Translations under genes and position numbers: made by a program
Shown here: one piece after another, positions 24,974 through 33,637 of the stretch
Numbering within the stretch: position 1 is the stretch's first letter
Layout: each line of letters begins with the position of its first letter
Notes under the pieces: generated by a model
The model's database searches: none
What the model was told of the DNA's origin: nothing
What the model saw: only the letters and a program-made list of their open reading frames with translations
Assembly: GCF_965213555.1 (NCBI RefSeq)
Contig: NZ_OZ243890.1
Coordinates: 3,844,001-3,908,000 of the forward strand
Reading direction: 5' to 3'
From: Acuticoccus sp965213555
GTDB lineage: Bacteria; Pseudomonadota; Alphaproteobacteria; Rhizobiales; Amorphaceae
Length of the DNA stretch: 64,000 nt

Positions 24974-25846
24974 TCACGCGACACGCAGGGGAGCAAGCTC
25001 GACCCCTTCGTGGAATCGGCTGCGCAGGTCCGACGCGATGGACCCAGGGCGGCCGTTTCCGAGCACGGTGCCGTCGATGCTGACCACGGGGGTCACGATC
25101 GCGGTGGCAGCGGTGATGAAGGCCTCGCGCGCCCCCTTCGCCTCGTCCACCGTGAACGGTCGCTCCTCGACCTTGATCCCGTTGGCGGCGGCGTGGTCGA
25201 TCACCGCGAGACGCGTGACGCCGGGCAGGATGCCCGAGCCGGTCGGCCGGGTCACCAAGGTGCCGTCCTCGGTGACGATCCATGCGGAGGAGGACGCGCC
25301 CTCCGTCACGTAGCCATCCCGATCGACCATCCACGCCTCCTTGGCGCCGGCGCGCCGTGCGGCCTCCTTGGCGAGGACCTGCGCCGTCATCCCGACGGTC
25401 TTGATGTCGACGCGCGCCCAGCGGATGTCGGGCGTGGTGATCACGGCGATGCCCTCCTCCCCGACCTTCAGGGCGGTCTCGCGGGACGCGGAGCGCGCGG
25501 TCACGACGAGCGTCGGCGCCGTGCCCTTGGCAGGGAACGCGAAGTCGCGCCGCGCACGGCCGCGCGTCACCTGCAGGTACACGAGCCCGTTGACGACGCG
25601 GTTGCGCATGATGGTCTCGCGCATGATGGCGCGAAGGGCTGCGCGGCCGACCGGCCAGGGGATGTCGAGCTCGCCGAGCGAGCGGTTCAGCCGGTCGAGG
25701 TGACGGGTCGGGTCGACGAGGTGACCCTCGTGCACCTCGCACACCTCGTAGACGCCGTCGGCGAACTGGAACCCGCGGTCCTCCACGTGCACGCGCGCCG
25801 CGGGGTGGGGCACGTAGCGGCCGTTGACGTAGGCGATCCTGCTCAT
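24974..25846 (-). CDS. dat: D-amino-acid aminotransferase-like, class IV PLP enzyme
   Basis: 290 residues of fold type IV. The opening YVNGRYVPHPAARVHVEDRG and FQFADGVYEV match D-alanine transaminase-type proteins. The PLP lysine lies in DIKTVGMTAQVLAKEAARRA (near residue 148), and EGASSSAWIV gives the phosphate-binding turn. The stop-to-start gap after trkA is 13 bases. Position between trkA and hfq is the usual alphaproteobacterial arrangement. A D-amino-acid role is a family-level call; a branched-chain or 4-amino-4-deoxychorismate substrate cannot be excluded. Confidence 0.87.
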   Translation of the reverse strand: MSRIAYVNGRYVPHPAARVHVEDRGFQFADGVYEVCEVHEGHLVDPTRHLDRLNRSLGELDIPWPVGRAALRAIMRETIMRNRVVNGLVYLQVTRGRARRDFAFPAKGTAPTLVVTARSASRETALKVGEEGIAVITTPDIRWARVDIKTVGMTAQVLAKEAARRAGAKEAWMVDRDGYVTEGASSSAWIVTEDGTLVTRPTGSGILPGVTRLAVIDHAAANGIKVEERPFTVDEAKGAREAFITAATAIVTPVVSIDGTVLGNGRPGSIASDLRSRFHEGVELAPLRVA

Positions 25847-25859
25847 CCGCTCATCCGCA

Positions 25860-27236
25860 TCAAAAGAACTCCAGGCTCACGCGGAACATCTGCTCGACCT
25901 GATGCACCTTTTCGCTGAGCGCGAACATCACCACGCGGTCCCGCGCGACGATTTGGGTGTCCCCGTTGACCTCGATCGCCTTGCCGCGGCGCACGATGGC
26001 GCCGACCCGTACCCCGTTGGGCAGTTCGAGGGCGCGCAGCGGACGGCCGACGAGCAGCGACGTCTCCAGCGCCTCCGCCTCGATCACCTCGGCCGACCCG
26101 TTCTGCAGCGAGTGGACGCTCTCGATCCGCCCGCGCCTGACGTGCCGCAGGACGCGGCTGATCGTCACCGCGCGCGGGTTGACGTAGGCGTCGATGCCGA
26201 GCGCGTTGGCGAGCGCGGGGTAGGAGACGTTGTTGATGAGCGACAGGTTGCGCGCGCAGCCCAACGTCTTCGCCATGACGCACGCGATGATGTTGGCCTG
26301 GTCGTCGTTGGTGAGGGCGACCATCGTGTCGGCGTCCTCGATGTCGGCCTCGCGCAGGACACCCTGGTCGAGCGCGGACCCATGGAGGATGACCGCACGA
26401 TGCAGCGCGTCGGCGATGTAGAGCGCACGTTGGCGCGAGGCCTCGATGATCTTCACGCGCGTCTGCGGCTCGCGCTTCTCGAGCTGCTGGGCGACGTAGA
26501 AGCCGATGTTGCCGCCGCCGGCGATGACGACACGGCCCGCCTTGGGCTCCTCGTGGCCGAAGATCACGAGCGTGCGGCGCACCTGCTCCCGTGGCACGAC
26601 CACGTAGACGAGGTCGCCGACGCGCAGCATCTCGTCGGAGTGCGGCACGATGAGGTGCCCGTGCCGGAAGACGCCAACCACCACCGCGCCAAGGTTCGGG
26701 AACAGCTCGGTGAGCTGGCGAAGCGGCGTGTCCACCACCGGGCAGTCCGGCGCGCACATGATCCCCACGACGATGATCTTGTCGTCGGCGAAGCGCACGG
26801 TCTCCACCGCGCCGGGGAGCGAGAGGCGGCGCAGCACCATCTCGCCGACCTCGATCTCCGGCGAGATGATGACGTCGATGGGCATGTGATCGCGCGCGAA
26901 CAGCCCCTGGTAGATCGGCGCGAGGTAGGACTGGGCGCGCACGCGCGCGATCTTGGTCGGGACCTGGAAGATGGTGTGCGCCACCTGCGTCGCGACCATG
27001 TTGACCTCGTCCGACTGGGTCACGGCGATCAGGAGGTCGGCGTTCTCGGCGCCCGCCTGGGCGAGGACAGCGGGGTGCGAGCCGTGCCCGATTACGCCGC
27101 GCACGTCGAGCTGGTCGCGCACGTTGGCGATGAGCTGCGGTTGCACGTCGACGACGGACACGTCGTGCCCCTCGGTGGACAGTCGCTCGGCGATGCCGAA
27201 CCCCACCTGTCCCGCCCCGCAGATGACGATGCGCAT
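25860..27236 (-). CDS. trkA: Trk potassium-uptake regulatory subunit TrkA
   Basis: Peripheral NAD-binding subunit that gates the Trk K+ channel at the inner membrane. 458 residues with the duplicated RCK layout. The first nucleotide site is IVICGAGQVGFGIAERL at the N-terminus and the second is VVIAGGGNIGFYVAQQL near residue 235. Each is followed by a TrkA-C domain. In many relatives ntrX or another ntr gene precedes it; here the upstream 640 bases carry no recognisable gene. Confidence 0.95.
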   Translation of the reverse strand: MRIVICGAGQVGFGIAERLSTEGHDVSVVDVQPQLIANVRDQLDVRGVIGHGSHPAVLAQAGAENADLLIAVTQSDEVNMVATQVAHTIFQVPTKIARVRAQSYLAPIYQGLFARDHMPIDVIISPEIEVGEMVLRRLSLPGAVETVRFADDKIIVVGIMCAPDCPVVDTPLRQLTELFPNLGAVVVGVFRHGHLIVPHSDEMLRVGDLVYVVVPREQVRRTLVIFGHEEPKAGRVVIAGGGNIGFYVAQQLEKREPQTRVKIIEASRQRALYIADALHRAVILHGSALDQGVLREADIEDADTMVALTNDDQANIIACVMAKTLGCARNLSLINNVSYPALANALGIDAYVNPRAVTISRVLRHVRRGRIESVHSLQNGSAEVIEAEALETSLLVGRPLRALELPNGVRVGAIVRRGKAIEVNGDTQIVARDRVVMFALSEKVHQVEQMFRVSLEFF

Positions 27237-27876
27237 CAGCCAGTGGGCACGTGAGGGGATCGGATGGAGTGCGGGCGGCTCGGCTGACGGCGGTCGCGAC
27301 GATCGGCGCGGAACGGGGCGCGAGGTCGCCCGGTAGCATCCGTCGGACGCACTTCGCCGGTGGTTGGACGCGATCCGGCGCGCGCTCGACCGGACCGATG
27401 GTGTCCCCGGATACGGCGACGTCGTTGTCGGATGGGCTCGTCCTCGGCGCCGTCACGTTCGTCGAGCGCAGCGGGCGTCAGCCGCTCCCCATGACCAGAT
27501 GCATCGCGCCGTTCGGGTACCCGCATGACGCCCAACATAGAAGGCAGACGGCGGCCAGCCTAGCCCTGCCCCTTCGGCCCAACCCTCATCACGGCGGCGC
27601 CGACGCCCCGTTGTTCGGGGTCGGCCTCGGGCGCCGGTGCGACCGGACGCCCCCGTACGACCGGTGGCGCCCATATGGAGGGCCGGCCGCCCGCCGGACG
27701 CCCGAGCCCCGCGCCTTCGGACCCCTTCGCCTGATGGACCCCTTCGCCTGATGGCCTCTGTCGCTTCGTGGACCCTCCCCTCCGCGGGAGGCGCCGTGCC
27801 GACCTCGGCGAGGGCGCCAGCGACGCGCTCCGAGCCTTGCGGGCGGGACCGTGGACCAAGGCTGATGGGGCGCGGG
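27237..27876. other. 640-base stretch without a recognisable gene
   Basis: Six-frame reading gives only low-complexity Arg/Pro/Ala translations. It contains a tandem 17-base repeat (27719-27752) and many short CCTTCG-type motifs. It lies where ntr regulatory genes often occur upstream of trkA in relatives, so it may be a deletion scar. The trkA promoter and the 3' region of the CAP-RTX gene are probably within it. Confidence 0.6.
27719..27752. repeat. two tandem copies of a 17-base unit
   Basis: GGACCCCTTCGCCTGAT occurs at 27719-27735 and again at 27736-27752. A looser third match (GGCCTCTGTCGCTTCG) follows. The role is unknown. Confidence 0.85.
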
Positions 27877-29211
27877 TCAGAAGATGAAGTCCTCCGCCGA
27901 GAGGTCGGCGACGCCGGTGTCCAGGAAGACGATGCCGTCGGTGCGTCCGAGGTCGAGCACGGTGGCGCGGCCGCTGCGGGACAACAGGGGCGCGACGTCC
28001 GATGCGAAGTCCGACAGGCCGAGGGCTGAGAGGTCCACCTTGTCCTTAGTGGCGAACGCGATCGTGTCGACGCCGGACGTGTAGACGTACCTGTCCCGGC
28101 CGGCACCGCCGATCATGAGGTCGTCGCCGGCGCCACCGTCGAGGACGTCGCCGCCCCGACCGCCATCCAGCGTGTCGGCCCCGGCGTCGCCGAACAGCTT
28201 GTCGGGGCCGTTGCCGCCGAACAGGACGTCGTCGCCGCTTCCGGCAACGATGCGATCCCGACCCGAGCCGCCATCCAGCCGGTCCTCGCCCGCGCGGCCG
28301 AACAGCCGGTCGTTGCCACCAAGCCCGAGGATGCGGTCGTCGGACCGGGTGCCGATGAGCTCGTCCCGCCCCTTGCCGCCGCGCAGGACGTCGGGCTCAG
28401 GCGGCAGGATCGCCTCGCCCGCGATGGCATCGATCTTGACATTGCCGTCCGTCACGGCGGCGACGGCAACCACCACCCCGTCGAGCTTGCGGCCGGAGAA
28501 CGTGACCTCGTAGTCCTCGCCCAGCGCAACCTCGATCGCGTAGCCGCCGGCCCGCGCCGTGCGTGAGGTCGCCTCGAAGCCGTCGGCCGTCACCGTGACC
28601 CTCACCCGCGACACGCCCTCGCCGATGTCGTAGGACCCGTCGCCGTCTCGATCGTCGATGACGACGCCGGTGATGTAGGTGCGGCCGCCGTCCGCGAAGT
28701 CCTGCGTGAGGAGCGAGCTGTACGGGTAGGTGGTGCCGTCCCAACGGAACGGGCCGACCGCCTCGCCGACGCCGACCTCGGAGAAGCCACACTCGAGCAT
28801 GTTGAGGCGATGCCCTTCGGACCGAAACAGGCGCTCGTGGTGATCATCCATGAGGGTCTGCGCGTCGCTCGCCGCGAACTGGAACGCGCCGGACAGGTTC
28901 TCGCCCCACCGCACGGACGAGGACCGTTCAGGCCGCCAACCGGCCTCGTCGATGCGCTCCTTGGGGGTGGACCCGTCGCGGCCTGTGTGACCGAAGTAGT
29001 CCCTCGCGAGCATGTCCGCGGCATGCCGGGCCGCGGCGAGGGAAAGCGCACCCACCACCGCAAGCGGCTCCTTGGGCGTGGCGTCGATGGTGCCGCTCGG
29101 CAGGCCAGCGTCGAGCGCGATCCCGTAGCGCGCTGCCTCCGCCGCAGGATCGGCACGGGCGCGATTGATGAGTTCGACGGCGTACTGCTCGCGGGCCGTG
29201 AGCTCGGCCAT
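27877..29211 (-). CDS. secreted CAP-domain protein with RTX calcium-binding repeats
   Basis: 444 residues in four parts. The CAP/SCP domain spans roughly residues 1-170, with REQYAVELINRARADP, GHTGRDGSTPKERI, WGENLSG and EGHRLNMLE. A small SdrD-B/carboxypeptidase-regulatory-like domain (about 170-260) opens GVVIDDRDGDGSYD. About ten RTX nonapeptides (GGxGxDxLx, residues 275-370) follow, then a C-terminal secretion region ending EDFIF. There is no N-terminal signal peptide, consistent with type I secretion in the presence of Ca2+. No ABC exporter or adaptor gene is next to it; the TolC homologue at 49 kb could be the outer-membrane exit. The target of the CAP domain is unknown. Confidence 0.88.
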   Translation of the reverse strand: MAELTAREQYAVELINRARADPAAEAARYGIALDAGLPSGTIDATPKEPLAVVGALSLAAARHAADMLARDYFGHTGRDGSTPKERIDEAGWRPERSSSVRWGENLSGAFQFAASDAQTLMDDHHERLFRSEGHRLNMLECGFSEVGVGEAVGPFRWDGTTYPYSSLLTQDFADGGRTYITGVVIDDRDGDGSYDIGEGVSRVRVTVTADGFEATSRTARAGGYAIEVALGEDYEVTFSGRKLDGVVVAVAAVTDGNVKIDAIAGEAILPPEPDVLRGGKGRDELIGTRSDDRILGLGGNDRLFGRAGEDRLDGGSGRDRIVAGSGDDVLFGGNGPDKLFGDAGADTLDGGRGGDVLDGGAGDDLMIGGAGRDRYVYTSGVDTIAFATKDKVDLSALGLSDFASDVAPLLSRSGRATVLDLGRTDGIVFLDTGVADLSAEDFIF

Positions 29212-29333
29212 GTCATCCCCCCTACGTTGCGCTGCGCGGACGCCAGCAACGTCAGGAGGATGTAGCGGAAGCTCGGCCCCAGATCATCCCGTCCGCGACT
29301 CGGGTGGCAAGCCCCGCGACAGCCCCGCGAGCG

Positions 29334-30551
<1,218 letters not shown>

Positions 30552-30579
30552 CACCGCACCCTCCCTTGCGTCGCCTTTA

Positions 30580-30607
30580 AGTATAGAGCGGACCGTGGCC
30601 CCGGCAA
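30580..30607 (-). promoter_or_regulatory. sigma70-type promoter for gcdH
   Basis: On the minus strand TTGCCG (30602-30607) and TATACT (30580-30585) are separated by 16 bases. The -10 box matches the consensus at five of six positions. An AGGGAGGG ribosome-binding site follows before ATG 30551. Confidence 0.5.
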
Positions 30608-30772
30608 AAGCGGGTGTGGGGCGCTGTCGTCACCTGCAGGACAGGCGACATCCGCCGAGGTCGGCGTCAGGTTCCGGACGCCAGGTGTTGACGCTCGCCG
30701 TCGCGCGGTCGACCGTCCGCGCGACCGGAGTGCGGCATGGGCGCGCCGCCCTTCGACGAACGGAGGACGGCC

Positions 30773-33346
30773 ATGCGAACCGACACGGGACAGACGGTCC
30801 ACCTGAAGGACTACGCGCCGACGCCCTACCGCGCGCCCCGCACCACGCTGATGGTGGCCCTCCACCCGACCCGCACGGTGGTGCGCAACGCGACGACTTA
30901 CGAGCCCGCCATCACGAGCGCCGGCGCGTTGATCCTTGTCGGCGACGGACTGACGCTCCTTTCCGCCGAGCTCGACGGGGCGACCCTCGAGCCGGCCGCC
31001 TACGAGGCCGGCCCCGACCGCTTCGCCCTCCTGGAGCCGCCGCAGCGGCGCTTCGAGCTGACCCTCGTCACGCTGGTCTCGCCCGACGACAACACCGAGC
31101 TGATGGGGCTCTACCGCTCGAACGGCGTGTACTGCACCCAGTGCGAGGCGGAGGGCTACCGTCGCATCACCTACGCCTACGACCGGCCTGACGTCCTCAC
31201 CGTCTACGACGTCTTCATGGTGGCGGACGGTCCTGGCGAGCCGGTGCTCCTGTCCAACGGCAACCTCGTCGGCACGGGAACGTCGGACGGTCGCGCCACG
31301 GCGCACTGGTCCGACCCGTTCCCCAAGCCGACCTACCTGTTCGCCCTCGTCGCCGGCACGCTGGGCCGGGTGTCGGAGACCGTCACCACAGCCTCCGGCC
31401 GCCCCGTGGAGCTCAACGTCTACGTGGAGCCGGGCAAGGAGCCGCGCGCCGGCTATGCGATGGATGCGCTGAAGCGGTCCATGCGGTGGGACGAGGCGCG
31501 CTTCGGCCTGGAGTACGACCTCGACGTGTTCAACATCGTCGCGGTGCCCGACTTCAACATGGGCGCGATGGAGAACAAGGGGCTCAACGTCTTCAACGAC
31601 CGCTACGTCCTCGCCGACCCGGCGGTCGCGACGGACCAGGACTACGCCGGCATCGAGACCGTCGTCGCCCACGAGTACTTCCACAACTGGACGGGCAACC
31701 GCATCACCTGCCGCGACTGGTTCCAGCTCTGCCTCAAGGAGGGGCTGACCGTGTTCCGCGACCAGGAGTTCACCGCCGACGAGCGCTCGCGCGGCGTCAA
31801 GCGCATCGCCGACGTGCGCCGGCTGAAGGCAGCGCAGTTCCCGGAGGACGCCTCGCCGCTGCGCCACCCCGTCCGGCCGGACCGCTACGGCGAGATCTCC
31901 AACCTCTACACCGCGACGGTCTACGACAAGGGCGCCGAGGTCATCCGCGTGATGCACACGCTGATCGGCGAGGAGGCCTTCCGGGCGGGCATGGCCACCT
32001 ACTTCGCACGGTTCGATGGCACGGCGGCGACCGTGGAGGACTTCGTCTCTTGCTTCGACGTCCCCGACCGCGCAGCGTTCATGCGGTGGTACGAGGAGCC
32101 CGGCACCCCGACGGTCGTCGTCGAGGAGAGCTTCGCGGAGGGGCGCTACGAGCTGACGCTTGCCCAGCGGCCGCCCGAGGGAGCTGGGCCGAAGCCGATC
32201 CCCGTGCGCCTGGCGCTGTGGGCTCGCGACGGTGCCCTCGATCCCGCGAAGGCGACCGTCGTCGGCGGGCGACCCTCGCGCGACCACATCGTGCTTACCG
32301 ATCGCTTCAGCGTGACGGTCGACGGGCTGAGCGAGGCGCCCGTCGCCTCGCTGCTGCGCGGCTTCTCCGCCCCTGTCCTCGTCGAGCGCGCCGACGATCC
32401 TGCCCGCGACCTCGCCCTCGTGGAGCGCGACGACGATCCGTTCAACGTGTGGGACGCCGTCCAGCGGCTCGGCCTCAGGGCGCTGCGCGCGCGCTACGGC
32501 GGCGAAGCCGCAGACGTGGACGCGCTCGCCGACGCCCTGTCGAGGCTCGCGCAGGACGTGCGTTACGAGCCGGCGTTCCGCGCCCACACGCTGGCGCTGC
32601 CGAGCCGGCAGACGCTGATCGAGGCGTTGGCGAGCGACGTCGACGCAGACAGGGTCGAGGCCGCTCATAGGGGGCTCACGCGGGCGGTCGGCGAGCGCAT
32701 GCGCGCCGTGCTCGCTGGCCTGCACGATGCCGCACCACCCGATGCGGCGGACGTCTCGCCGGATGCGGCCGGCCGTCGCGCGCTGCGCAACGCGGCGCTC
32801 GTCCTCCTCACCGCCGCGGGCGACGCGGAGCGGGCCGAGGCCCAGATCGACGGGGCGACGACGATGACCGATCGCCTCGCCGCCATCGGCGCGCTGGCGA
32901 TGGCCAACGCGCCGCAGGCCGACGCTGCGCTCGCCGGCTTCGCCGAGGCTTACGTCCACGAGCCGCTGGTCCTCGACAAGTACTTCGCCATCCAGGCCGG
33001 GCGGCCGGACGGGGACGCGCTGACGCGGGCGCAAGGGCTGATGGCGCACCCGAGCTTCAGCCTGAAGAACCCCAACCGCGTGCGCAGCCTCCTCGGCGCC
33101 TTCGCGCAGAACGTCGCCGCCTTCCACCGGCCCGACGGCGAGGGCTACGCGTTCGTCGCCGGCGTCGCGACCTCCCTCGACAAGACCAATCCCCAGGTCG
33201 CCGCGCGCCTCCTCACGGCGTTCGCCGACGTCGGCAGGTTCGACGCGCCGCGCCGGGAGGCGGCCGCACGTGTCCTCGCCGGGGTCCTCCAAGAGGCGAC
33301 GTCGTCCGACGTCCTCGACATCGCGCGGCGCCTTACCGCGGGCTGA
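30773..33346 (+). CDS. pepN: aminopeptidase N, M1 family
   Basis: Zinc aminopeptidase that removes N-terminal residues from peptides in the cytoplasm. About 857 residues, close to the 870 of E. coli PepN. The exopeptidase motif is NMGAMENKGLNVF and the zinc motif VVAHEYFHNWTGN, with the distal Glu in LKEGLTVFRDQEF. The C-terminal helical domain is complete (LDIARRLTAG). I chose ATG 30773 because GGAGG lies six bases upstream; an ATG at 30737 would add 12 residues not seen in the family. It is divergent from gcdH. Confidence 0.95.
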   Translation: MRTDTGQTVHLKDYAPTPYRAPRTTLMVALHPTRTVVRNATTYEPAITSAGALILVGDGLTLLSAELDGATLEPAAYEAGPDRFALLEPPQRRFELTLVTLVSPDDNTELMGLYRSNGVYCTQCEAEGYRRITYAYDRPDVLTVYDVFMVADGPGEPVLLSNGNLVGTGTSDGRATAHWSDPFPKPTYLFALVAGTLGRVSETVTTASGRPVELNVYVEPGKEPRAGYAMDALKRSMRWDEARFGLEYDLDVFNIVAVPDFNMGAMENKGLNVFNDRYVLADPAVATDQDYAGIETVVAHEYFHNWTGNRITCRDWFQLCLKEGLTVFRDQEFTADERSRGVKRIADVRRLKAAQFPEDASPLRHPVRPDRYGEISNLYTATVYDKGAEVIRVMHTLIGEEAFRAGMATYFARFDGTAATVEDFVSCFDVPDRAAFMRWYEEPGTPTVVVEESFAEGRYELTLAQRPPEGAGPKPIPVRLALWARDGALDPAKATVVGGRPSRDHIVLTDRFSVTVDGLSEAPVASLLRGFSAPVLVERADDPARDLALVERDDDPFNVWDAVQRLGLRALRARYGGEAADVDALADALSRLAQDVRYEPAFRAHTLALPSRQTLIEALASDVDADRVEAAHRGLTRAVGERMRAVLAGLHDAAPPDAADVSPDAAGRRALRNAALVLLTAAGDAERAEAQIDGATTMTDRLAAIGALAMANAPQADAALAGFAEAYVHEPLVLDKYFAIQAGRPDGDALTRAQGLMAHPSFSLKNPNRVRSLLGAFAQNVAAFHRPDGEGYAFVAGVATSLDKTNPQVAARLLTAFADVGRFDAPRREAAARVLAGVLQEATSSDVLDIARRLTAG

Positions 33347-33380
33347 CGAGCGGCGAGCTGGCTCGAGTTGCGAACGAAGC

Positions 33381-33400
33381 GTTAACTCGGCTTGGTTAAC
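33381..33400. promoter_or_regulatory. two GTTAAC palindromes 14 bases apart upstream of the sensor kinase
   Basis: GTTAAC occurs at 33381-33386 and 33395-33400. The shared TTAAC half-site resembles CtrA-type sites, but the spacer between TTAA elements is 10 bases rather than the canonical 7. It lies 240-260 bases before the preferred start of the kinase gene. The rest of 33347-33637 shows no gene. Confidence 0.3.
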
Positions 33401-33637
33401 GTCACGCCCAGCGGTAGTGTAGCTGGACGGTGTGCGGTGGGGTCCGTCGACATGGCTGTGCCAAGGTCGGGGTTCGACGGGGCGGACGCGCCACGCAGCG
33501 CGGCGTCGCCAACTCCGGCATACGACCATCCGAGCGCGGTGCCGCGCAGCACCGCAGCCACCACGGCGCGTGGCCGCGGCTCAGTGATGGGTCGCGTGCA
33601 GGCCCCACGCACGAGTGCTCGTCCTGCGGAAGTCTTG

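Noticed and set aside
27251..27751. Possible 166-codon plus-strand gene in the trkA upstream gap
   Set aside because: Low-complexity translation, no ribosome-binding site, and no resemblance to ntrX or any family I know.
33381..33400. Canonical CtrA box upstream of the sensor kinase
   Set aside because: The spacer between TTAA halves is 10 bases rather than 7; kept only as a paired-motif observation.
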